From CAYSRM01 sp964543205 (GTDB taxonomy: Bacteria > Verrucomicrobiota > Kiritimatiellia > UBA8416 > CAYSRM01), in NCBI GenBank assembly GCA_964543205.1, contig CAZIXB010000112.1, forward strand, positions 1-5,241: a DNA stretch of 5,241 nt, given 5' to 3'. The position numbers and the translations under genes are program-made. Below, in pieces: positions 1 through 5,101 of this stretch (its first letter is position 1; each line of letters starts with the position of its first letter). The notes under the pieces are model-generated. The model was not told where the DNA came from, ran no database searches, and saw only the letters and a program-made list of their open reading frames with translations.

Positions 1-51
1 GCGGAAAGAGCCAGGTCGTGGTTTGACATGTGTTTTCAGGGAGGGTGTTAG

Positions 52-227
52 CCCGGATATCTCACACTTTTTCGAGCAGAAACGGTTCAGAGCGCTGTTA
101 GCGCCGGGCAAAATCGGTTTAACCGGACGAAGCTGTGTGAACACACCGCAAGATCGGGTAAAACGATTTGGGCTTGCAATAATGGCGCTATCAATTGTTT
201 CCGCCGGAGGAGTGTGAGATGTGCGGG
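52..227. mobile_element. MITE-like palindromic element, copy A (176 bp)
   Basis: The ends are CCCGGATATCTCACA (52-66) and TGTGAGATGTGCGGG (213-227), inverted repeats matching at 13 of 15 positions. They are flanked by TTAG (48-51) and TTGG (228-231), which looks like a decayed 4-bp target duplication. It has exactly the length of the element at 4723-4898, and the same motif AGAGCGCTG lies at the same internal offset in both. The inside is also self-complementary: GAAAC/GTTTC (79-83/197-201), TAGCGCC/GGCGCTA (99-105/184-190), AAATCG/CGATTT (111-116/164-169), TTTAACCG/CGGGTAAA with one mismatch (118-125/155-162), and an apical GTGT/ACAC hairpin (135-138/143-146). No transposase is encoded, so any movement would need an enzyme supplied elsewhere. 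It lies about 20 bp beyond the stop codon of the last glycosyltransferase gene and would form a long hairpin in that gene's 3' untranslated RNA. The 15-bp ends starting CCCG and 4-bp duplication recall IS1380-family elements, from memory only. Confidence 0.72.
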
Positions 228-246
228 TTGGCCCGCGCAGCGGCAG

Positions 247-1272
247 TTATTGCGATTGATTGTGTCTGAACAGGCTTGACAACAGATGCGATGCCCTCCT
301 TATCAGCAGCAAAACCGGATCCAGCCGTCGACAGGTACGCATCGCGAGTGAATTCCGCATGATATCAAAGTTTGAACGCAACTGCTCCATCTCCTCTGTT
401 ATCTTGCCAATCTGTCTGTCTTCGTGCGCGAGGCGCTCCTTCAGAGATCTGTTCTCAGCGATGACGCTCTCGCTCGCAGCGCAGACAACCGGCAGCGAAA
501 AAGCATCTTCCAGTGAAGGTTTGGGATCAAGCTGATCCCAATGAATCAGTCCGCGCATAACCTGATCCCATCCCATAACAGCGGCTAAGGCGTGGGAAAG
601 ATCCCCGTCGTTTTCTGTGTCATGCCGCCTGGCAAACTCAACGTGGGCGCGTCCAACATACTCGCGATAGCTGAATTCCTCGGGGTTATTGGGATATGTG
701 TCATGGAGACTGTAATCGAGCTGCTTCTGAATGAAATGCCGCAGATTACTATAGTTCTGGTGGTGAATATGTATGCAATCCGGCGGTTCTAAGACACAAA
801 GGCGCGCCGGGCCGGACACCACTTCCGGGGCTTTATGAAACCCGTCCGCCCAGCGAACTGTTCCTTTGCGAAACAACCTTGTCTGGTAATCAGGATACCA
901 TCCGGACCCGCGCACAAAAGCATCGCCGATTCTGTTGTGGCGTGGAAATGCAAATGCGTCGTAGTCGTTTCCATTCTCGCCGATGAGCTTTGTGATTTGA
1001 TCGGCGGCATCATCAGCCAGGTACTCATCCGAGTCCATGACCAATATCCATGAGTGTGCGGCTTCTTCGAGAAAGTTGTTTCGGATCGAGTCAACACTCT
1101 GAACCTTTTCAGTGAACAGAATCCGTGCGCCGAACCTTTCGGCAATCGAAGTGGTGCGGTCTTGGCTGTGCATGTCTACCACAATAATTTCATCGACCCA
1201 TTTCAAGGATTCCAGCAGTCGTTCCAGAGTTTGTGCTGAATTGTAGGTATGTACGATGACAGTGAGTTTCAT
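247..1272 (-). CDS. Glycosyltransferase family 2, WaaE/beta-1,4-glucosyltransferase-like, with coiled-coil tail
   Basis: Product of 341 aa starting MKLTVIVHTYNS. The GT-A fold is plain: first strand with nucleotide-binding loop at 3-12, EIIVVDMHSQDRT at 28-40, and the metal-binding DXD as D80-S81-D82 in WILVMDSDEYL. The segment WYPDYQTRLFRKG (125-137) is typical of the WaaE/KdtX branch, whose members add glucose or a related sugar to lipopolysaccharide core. Sugar and acceptor here are unknown. Residues about 267-302 are charged and heptad-like (AENRSLKERLAHE, KITEEMEQLRS), predicting a coiled coil, followed by a basic, hydrophobic tail (about 311-335) that may hold the enzyme at the inner membrane face. 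An upstream ATG at 1350 would run 71 bp into the preceding gene and add residues before the first fold strand, so the ATG at 1272 is preferred. It lies 7 bp after the previous stop and has only a weak ribosome site. It is the last gene of the operon. Confidence 0.92.
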   Translation of the reverse strand: MKLTVIVHTYNSAQTLERLLESLKWVDEIIVVDMHSQDRTTSIAERFGARILFTEKVQSVDSIRNNFLEEAAHSWILVMDSDEYLADDAADQITKLIGENGNDYDAFAFPRHNRIGDAFVRGSGWYPDYQTRLFRKGTVRWADGFHKAPEVVSGPARLCVLEPPDCIHIHHQNYSNLRHFIQKQLDYSLHDTYPNNPEEFSYREYVGRAHVEFARRHDTENDGDLSHALAAVMGWDQVMRGLIHWDQLDPKPSLEDAFSLPVVCAASESVIAENRSLKERLAHEDRQIGKITEEMEQLRSNFDIMRNSLAMRTCRRLDPVLLLIRRASHLLSSLFRHNQSQ

Positions 1273-1279
1273 AATCGTT

Positions 1280-2029
1280 TTATCCGTCGATTGTGTATTT
1301 GTTTTTCCATCGTTCCATGAAACATTTGCGTGAAGGAATGTCCAGCTCATTGCGGCCTGGCGTCATTGATTCGAAATGCAGCGAATCCACCTGCTGGCAA
1401 CAGAAGACAAACCAGCCAGCCTGCCTCAAACGCAGACAGAGATCGATGTCTTCCATGCCGAATTTGTAAGATTCGTCGAGCCCACCCGCCTCGCTCAATG
1501 CTGATGCCCTGACTAGCATGCATGCGCCGGTCACAGCCTGCAATGAATCGGTTGTCCGGGCGATTATGGCCGAAGGCTTTCTAACGTTGCGATGATAGGG
1601 CCCCCTGCTGCCGGCCCCGAAGACCACCCCGTGATGTTGAATTGTCGAATCCGGATAGACAAGCCTTGCGCCGCACACCGCTGACTGCGGATGCTCATCC
1701 AATACGTTCTTCATATGCCGAATTGCTTGCGGATGCAGCAGAACATCGTTATTCAGCAGCAGATAATAGGATGCAGGCACCGCCGACGAAGCCCGGTTGC
1801 AGGCCGAAGCAAACGAGTGATGCGTGTCAAACCGTATAACCCTGGCAAGCGCTCTGATATCATCATCGTAAGGAACGGCTGACGCGTTGTCCACCACAAC
1901 CAGATTGGTCTTCCCTTTATCGCTACATGCGGAGTCCAGCGCTGCTGCCGCGAGTTGCAGGCAAATGCGCAGCAGCGCATCAAGGCCGCGAGACAAGACG
2001 ATTACCGTAATAGACGCATTAGTTTTCAT
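1280..2029 (-). CDS. Glycosyltransferase family 2, rhamnosyltransferase-like
   Basis: Product of 249 aa. GT-A fold signatures run in order: ITVIVLSRG at 7-15, NLVVVDNAS at 42-50, an NND version of the DXD metal motif in LLLNNDVLL (91-99), GACMLVRASAL at 168-178, and FGMEDIDLCLRLRQAGW at 190-206, which holds the expected catalytic acid pair E193-D194. A histidine at 218 (LHFES) follows, as in rhamnosyl- and related GT2 enzymes of the WbbL/RfbF type. It would transfer a sugar, possibly rhamnose, from a nucleotide donor to a growing glycan at the cytoplasmic membrane face. It has no membrane segment. The ATG overlaps the previous gene's stop codon as ATGA (2029-2026), and no clear Shine-Dalgarno site precedes it, so translation probably depends on coupling. 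It is complete and of usual length for the compact members of this group. Donor specificity cannot be read from the sequence. Confidence 0.92.
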   Translation of the reverse strand: MKTNASITVIVLSRGLDALLRICLQLAAAALDSACSDKGKTNLVVVDNASAVPYDDDIRALARVIRFDTHHSFASACNRASSAVPASYYLLLNNDVLLHPQAIRHMKNVLDEHPQSAVCGARLVYPDSTIQHHGVVFGAGSRGPYHRNVRKPSAIIARTTDSLQAVTGACMLVRASALSEAGGLDESYKFGMEDIDLCLRLRQAGWFVFCCQQVDSLHFESMTPGRNELDIPSRKCFMERWKNKYTIDG

Positions 2030-2910
2030 TTTTTCATAAAGCTTAACGGCCCGTTGAGCTGTTCCTTGATTCGTTTAATGTGCCTGTTTATGCGAAATTC
2101 GGATGCTGTCGCCAATGCGCGGTCCCTGAACTTGCTGCGCAGCCTGTGATTTTCCCGCCGGGACATATCCGACAGCGCCTGTTTCAGCCGGCGTGGCTCG
2201 ACAACGCGCGCATTACTTTTATGACTGAGATAATCCATTCCACCCACCACCGGGACGCTTACAACCACGCATCCTGCCGCCATGGCTTCCAGGGCAGGCA
2301 ACCCGAACCATTCGCCCTCCGCCGTTGCAAGGTAGAATTCGCATGACTTCATAATATGCGCCGTATTCTCTTCCTTGCATCCTTCAATTGCGCAAAACTG
2401 AAGATTTGACAGGCCCTGCCGACACTGCTGTGCAAGCTCCAAACCCCTTCTCGGCATATAAGCCACAGTGTTTTCCATTTTTACAGAACCGTCATAGAAG
2501 AAACAACTCGAAACTGCGGCATGCACATCAATACTGTCATTCCGTCCTCGTTCTTCTGCGTATCGATATGCCTGGGGCCAGGCGGTGAGGATCGTCACTC
2601 GCCTGTTTTGAAGTATCGGATCAATTAATGGATCGGTCCCCACGCAGTGATAAACGAGCTTGGCCTGGATGCCGCGTATCCTTTCGTAATCATGAGGCAG
2701 GGAGAATATGAGGTTGTCCTTTTTCGTCAAGCGGCCGACAATCTCTTCTTGTGACACTGTTGTTACAGAAGAGCTAAACCAGTCCGGGGCCTTCCCGTCG
2801 GGCGTAGCCACCACGCATGGGACTTCCAGCGCATTCAGGCTGAACGCAAACTGATAAGCCATCTTTATGCCTCCGTATATTCCCGTTCCAGGTATAAAAT
2901 AGTAATTCAC
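2026..2910 (-). CDS. Glycosyltransferase, GT-B fold (GT4-like), compact, GTG start
   Basis: Product of 294 aa. The N-terminus FIPGTGIYGGIKMAYQFA (5-22) fits the acceptor-domain glycine loop of GT-B enzymes. The C-terminal donor half carries the hallmark E-x7-E motif, E200 and E208 in GEWFGLPALEAMAAGCVVV, where the glutamates contact the nucleotide sugar. This places it with GT4-type retaining transferases. It is shorter than most GT4 proteins (about 350-400 aa), with the reduction spread over the N-terminal and linker regions and no sign of a frameshift. An ATG at 2961 gives a longer frame, but it lies inside the upstream gene. The GTG at 2910 is preferred because it sits 4 bp after that gene's TGA and directly behind AAGAAGGTGA, the best ribosome site in the cluster. 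Its stop overlaps the next start as ATGA. Substrate unknown. Confidence 0.88.
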   Translation of the reverse strand: MNYYFIPGTGIYGGIKMAYQFAFSLNALEVPCVVATPDGKAPDWFSSSVTTVSQEEIVGRLTKKDNLIFSLPHDYERIRGIQAKLVYHCVGTDPLIDPILQNRRVTILTAWPQAYRYAEERGRNDSIDVHAAVSSCFFYDGSVKMENTVAYMPRRGLELAQQCRQGLSNLQFCAIEGCKEENTAHIMKSCEFYLATAEGEWFGLPALEAMAAGCVVVSVPVVGGMDYLSHKSNARVVEPRRLKQALSDMSRRENHRLRSKFRDRALATASEFRINRHIKRIKEQLNGPLSFMKK

Positions 2911-2923
2911 ACTGTCACCTTCT
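2911..2923 (-). promoter_or_regulatory. Ribosome binding site that fixes a GTG start
   Basis: On the minus strand AGAAGGTGA is followed by CAGT and then GTG (2910-2908). The match to the 16S anti-Shine-Dalgarno sequence and the short spacing favour the GTG over the in-frame ATG at 2961. The site contains the TGA stop of the preceding gene, which fits coupled reinitiation. Confidence 0.75.
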
Positions 2924-3715
2924 TTGGTTTTGAAACCGGCTGCCCATTGATATAACAACATTCAGTAAAAGATAAAACGGATACCCGTAATGCCGACGCG
3001 CATAAATCAATCGTCCTTCATTCAGAAGCCGGTTCCTGTGTTCCCTCGAAACGTTTGAACCTTTCTGTGCTGCGTGCTCGATGCATACGGGCAGCGAAAC
3101 AACCTGTCCTCCCGTATGTTTCAATGACAAGCCGAACTCTACATCTTCCATGTACATAAAATATGCCGGGTTGAATCCTCCGGTCTCTTCAAAACACTTC
3201 CTGCCAATAAACAAGCATGTTCCGAGCGGCCAATACCAGCTTCGATTATGATAGCAACGATGGATCTTAATGCTTTCGTTAAAGCGTCCGGACAAACCGT
3301 TGGTCTCCATGATGTCGGACAAAAGCTTCCGCCATGTATAGCCGGGTTGCCGCCCTTCCTGGCGTATTCCGTTTTCATATACAAAAGAAGGAACTGCGCA
3401 GATATCCGGATGCTGCCCCAGAAGGGAACTGGCCTGTGTCATGGCCTCTTCGGTTAGTATGCAATCGGGATTCAGTAAGCATAGAATATCGCCAGCAGAC
3501 CTGGCCGCGCCAACATTGGCTGCTGACCCGAAGCCTGTGTTTTCATGCTGTTCGATAATATGCGCCCCGTATGCTTTAGCAACAGCAACGGTATTGTCGC
3601 GGGAACCGTTGTCGACGATTACCACCTCTGCAGGATCCAAGCGGTTCGCCGCGCTCAGGCAGCGGTCGAGCGCTCCGGATGACTCGTATGTGACTATGAC
3701 TATAGAGACCGACAT
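2915..3715 (-). CDS. Glycosyltransferase family 2, rhamnosyltransferase-like (WbbL-type)
   Basis: Product of 266 aa from ATG at 3715. MSVSIVIVTYESSGALDRCL (1-20) is the canonical GT2 opening. VVIVDNGSRDNT (31-42) follows, then ENTGFGSAANVGA (58-70), the NPD version of the DXD motif in LCLLNPDCIL (78-87), WYWPLGTCLFIGR (160-172), and FMYMEDVEFGLSLKHTG (186-202) with E190-D191 as the likely base region. H214 lies in the conserved position after it, and IYARRHYG (237-244) matches the tail of WbbL-like rhamnosyltransferases. It should act on a lipid-linked glycan at the inner membrane face; rhamnose is a family-based guess. A GTG at 3724 would add three residues (Met-Cys-Ala), but neither start has a strong ribosome site. 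The ATG is favoured because the first beta strand begins right after it. It overlaps the upstream gene by 16 bp, indicating translational coupling. Confidence 0.92.
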   Translation of the reverse strand: MSVSIVIVTYESSGALDRCLSAANRLDPAEVVIVDNGSRDNTVAVAKAYGAHIIEQHENTGFGSAANVGAARSAGDILCLLNPDCILTEEAMTQASSLLGQHPDICAVPSFVYENGIRQEGRQPGYTWRKLLSDIMETNGLSGRFNESIKIHRCYHNRSWYWPLGTCLFIGRKCFEETGGFNPAYFMYMEDVEFGLSLKHTGGQVVSLPVCIEHAAQKGSNVSREHRNRLLNEGRLIYARRHYGYPFYLLLNVVISMGSRFQNQRR

Positions 3716-4560
3716 AGCGCACACTTCGCATAGTTTATCAGGCCTGAGGCTCGTTGGCGAAAACCATACAGCGGGTCGGTAATCCTAGCCATACGTTCCG
3801 GCGTGCTGTCCGCAGGACCCTTGCAGAAGTTGCTGAAATGGACAATTTTTGCGGACTTCCGCGGAAAACGGTCATCCCAGTATTCACAATGATTCCAGCG
3901 CCATGGCATCGCGCGGCAGCGTCCAGGATGCAGAGAATTGGCCCAGAATTGAAAGTAGTCCTGGTCTGTAACCATGTGTTCTCCTACCTGGTGTTCACGG
4001 TCTTTTGTCGTTGGCATCGCCCATGCAAGAAACTTTTCAAGCTCATCGGGTCTGATAAACACAATGCCGCTGTTGAAATATTTAAAACTCGCCGGGTATG
4101 GTTGCTGTTGTTCCGGATCTAGAACTGGCAGGACATGCTTACAGTAATGTTTCATAAAATCATCGCGGCCCATATTCGAGCCAATTATGCGCGTTTGCTC
4201 AACCATTCCAAGAGGGGCATCGCCAAGATCCCGATAGATATCAGCGGCTATAACCTTTCTTGCGAACGCTGCATCGGCATCCATAAGCATTATGAGCTCA
4301 TGGTCCGCCCCATCCAGACATCGTTGCAACGCATGGAATTTCAGGAGAAATGCGTTTGCGCACTGTTCTGAAGCCCATGCGGTATCTATGACATCAACAA
4401 CCAGGCGCCTGTTTTTTTTAAACGAAAACTTGTAGTCCGAACCGCTTGCCAGGAAGAGATCAAAACTGCTGTTCTTCAGCGCTGAGCGAACAGATTGTTC
4501 TGCCGCTGCGTAGTAGTTCGGAGCGCCATGGACCAGAATGCATACACGCACATTACTCAT
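3700..4560 (-). CDS. GT8-like GT-A glycosyltransferase (first gene of operon)
   Basis: Product of 286 aa from ATG at 4560. It lacks GT2 signatures but shows those of GT8-type nucleotide-sugar transferases: a metal-binding DAD in LIMLMDADAAF (89-99, D94 and D96), YFNSGIVFI at 161-169 (the FNSG loop), TDQDYFQFW at 198-206, and a late metal-ligand histidine in IVHFSNFCKGP (239-249), matching the HxxGxxKPW-like end of GT8 proteins. These four together make a retaining GT-A transferase likely, although overall family placement is looser than for the neighbours. An in-frame ATG at 4611 would add 17 polar residues (MQIPARSHNHSSDF...). The later start is chosen because the fold begins at VRVCILVHG. 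Neither has a clear ribosome site. It is promoter-proximal and overlaps the next gene by 16 bp. Donor and acceptor unknown. Confidence 0.82.
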   Translation of the reverse strand: MSNVRVCILVHGAPNYYAAAEQSVRSALKNSSFDLFLASGSDYKFSFKKNRRLVVDVIDTAWASEQCANAFLLKFHALQRCLDGADHELIMLMDADAAFARKVIAADIYRDLGDAPLGMVEQTRIIGSNMGRDDFMKHYCKHVLPVLDPEQQQPYPASFKYFNSGIVFIRPDELEKFLAWAMPTTKDREHQVGEHMVTDQDYFQFWANSLHPGRCRAMPWRWNHCEYWDDRFPRKSAKIVHFSNFCKGPADSTPERMARITDPLYGFRQRASGLINYAKCALCRSL

Positions 4561-4594
4561 GATGTTTCTAAAGTCACTAGAATGATTGTGAGAC

Positions 4595-4622
4595 CTGGCA
4601 GGAATTTGCATTTCTGTGCCAG
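4595..4622 (-). other. Inverted repeat in the operon leader
   Basis: CTGGCA (4595-4600) and TGCCAG (4617-4622) are perfect inverted repeats with a 16-nt loop; allowing one bulged G extends the stem to 8 pairs. It lies between the promoter and the chosen ATG at 4560, and its loop contains the alternative ATG at 4611. It could form in the mRNA, but no regulatory role can be shown. Confidence 0.35.
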
Positions 4623-4669
4623 TCGATCATGTGAGGCAACTTTAAGGTTTTGCGATATCATGAACGAAA

Positions 4670-4697
4670 ATTATAAGCAGGGGATGTGCCAAGTCAA
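4670..4697 (-). promoter_or_regulatory. Sigma70-type promoter of the glycosyltransferase operon
   Basis: On the minus strand TTGACT (4697-4692, five of six consensus bases) is followed after 16 bp by a perfect TATAAT (4675-4670). Initiation would fall near 4663, leaving a leader of about 100 nt before the ATG at 4560. No other promoter as good is seen upstream of the cluster. The palindromic element at 4723-4898 ends just 21 bp (before its target duplication) upstream of the -35 hexamer. Confidence 0.8.
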
Positions 4698-4718
4698 TTG
4701 CAAAGCGCGGTAAAGGAT

Positions 4719-4722
4719 ATAG
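4719..4722. repeat. Target-site duplication ATAG, left
   Basis: ATAG directly abuts the left terminal inverted repeat of element copy B and recurs at 4899-4902 directly after the right repeat. A perfect 4-bp direct repeat at both ends supports insertion by transposition. Confidence 0.75.
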
Positions 4723-4898
4723 CCCGCATATCTCACAGAATTTCGTAGTGAGAGCGTGGAGAGCGCTGCTGCGAGGGCGCGAATTGGTAAAACGTCGGAG
4801 CAGCCGTATAGACATACTGCAATCTGGCGTTTTGTCAATTCGTGCCGTCACAGTGGGGTTATCCGCGCTCGCAGCAGGAATTTTGTGAGATATGCGGG
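4723..4898. mobile_element. MITE-like palindromic element, copy B (176 bp)
   Basis: Terminal inverted repeats are perfect over 15 bp: CCCGCATATCTCACA (4723-4737) and TGTGAGATATGCGGG (4884-4898). Both ends are flanked by ATAG. Inner arms also pair: CTGCTGCGAG/CTCGCAGCAG (4766-4775/4868-4877, perfect), GAATTGGTAAAACG/CGTTTTGTCAATTC (4781-4794/4828-4841, 12 of 14), and an apical GTAT-AGAC-ATAC hairpin (4806-4817) at the exact centre. The whole element can thus fold into one long stem. It encodes no plausible protein. It is homologous to copy A at 52-227: same length, same ends, shared AGAGCGCTG and apical hairpin at identical offsets, in the same orientation. It lies between two divergent genes, close to the operon promoter, and may separate that promoter from upstream control sites. 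A non-autonomous relative of an IS1380-type element is the best guess for its origin, from the end sequence and 4-bp duplication. Confidence 0.85.
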
Positions 4899-4902
4899 AT
4901 AG
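4899..4902. repeat. Target-site duplication ATAG, right
   Basis: Partner of the ATAG at 4719-4722, directly following the right terminal inverted repeat. Confidence 0.75.
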
Positions 4903-5037
4903 TGTCGCCGAGACACTGGCGAACTCCGTGAGAGGTTGTGTGTGCGCGGGTGTATTGGGAAATTTGAGATAGAGCGTGTCTTTATATTTGCCGCTTGTGG
5001 ATACAGCATAATGTTGTATTCCTGCTGGACAGTTAAT

Positions 5038-5060
5038 CTGTAAACATTATTGTTTTACAG
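5038..5060. promoter_or_regulatory. Operator-like inverted repeat CTGTAAA-N9-TTTACAG
   Basis: A perfect 7-bp inverted repeat with a 9-bp AT-rich centre, whose 3' end lies 41 bp before the GTG start of the GH28-like gene. The half-site TGTAAA recalls operators of LacI-type sugar regulators (TGTAAAC...GTTTACA), though here the halves are set further apart. It could bind a repressor of the carbohydrate gene or form a leader hairpin. No regulator gene is visible in the window. Confidence 0.4.
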
Positions 5061-5085
5061 CATTGAGAGCAGCAATACGGTCTTG

Positions 5086-5101
5086 AAAAAAAGGGGGGGG
5101 A
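5086..5101 (+). promoter_or_regulatory. A7-G8 run serving as ribosome binding site
   Basis: Seven A (5086-5092) are followed by eight G (5093-5100) and one A, then GTG at 5102. The purine run ends in GGGGA only one base-step from the start, so a GGGG stretch inside it is the only available Shine-Dalgarno-like sequence. Such runs are prone to length change by slippage, which here would alter spacing or transcript length. Confidence 0.5.

Larger units (their letters stand above)
4903..5101 (+). other. Leader region of the divergent GH28-like gene
   Basis: This 199-bp stretch has no gene. Near its left edge are two mutually exclusive small hairpins, AGTGTC/GACACT (4901-4906/4912-4917) and TCGCC/GGCGA (4905-4909/4918-4922). 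A CATAAT (5007-5012) resembles a -10 box but has no suitable -35 partner at normal spacing. Downstream are an inverted repeat at 5038-5060 and a homopolymer run before the start codon, listed separately. The promoter must lie here or within the adjacent palindromic element, but I cannot place it. Confidence 0.5.

Noticed and set aside
23..217. 64-codon open frame on the plus strand
   Set aside because: It runs through element copy A, has no recognisable protein features, and is explained by the palindrome.
223..236. GCGGG-TTGG-CCCGC hairpin after the operon end, as an intrinsic terminator
   Set aside because: The stem is GC-rich and about 10 nt past the stop codon, but on the minus strand no T run follows; it straddles the end of copy A and may be a junction accident.
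789..1145. 118-codon minus-strand frame inside the last glycosyltransferase gene
   Set aside because: It is an out-of-frame shadow of a gene with clear motifs; its protein shows no family features.
4642..4851. 69-codon open frame on the minus strand
   Set aside because: It covers the operon promoter and half of element copy B; composition is not protein-like and no ribosome site is seen.
52..4898. CRISPR array or phage attachment sites made by the flanking repeats
   Set aside because: Only two copies 4.5 kb apart, each an inverted-repeat element with its own flanks, and no integrase or cas gene.
4936..4950. GTGTGTGCGCGGG as a third copy of the element end
   Set aside because: Only the last few bases align with TGTGAGATATGCGGG and there is no partner repeat.
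5007..5012. CATAAT as -10 box of the GH28-like gene
   Set aside because: No -35 hexamer at 16-18 bp; the nearby TTGCCG (4988-4993) is only 13 bp away.
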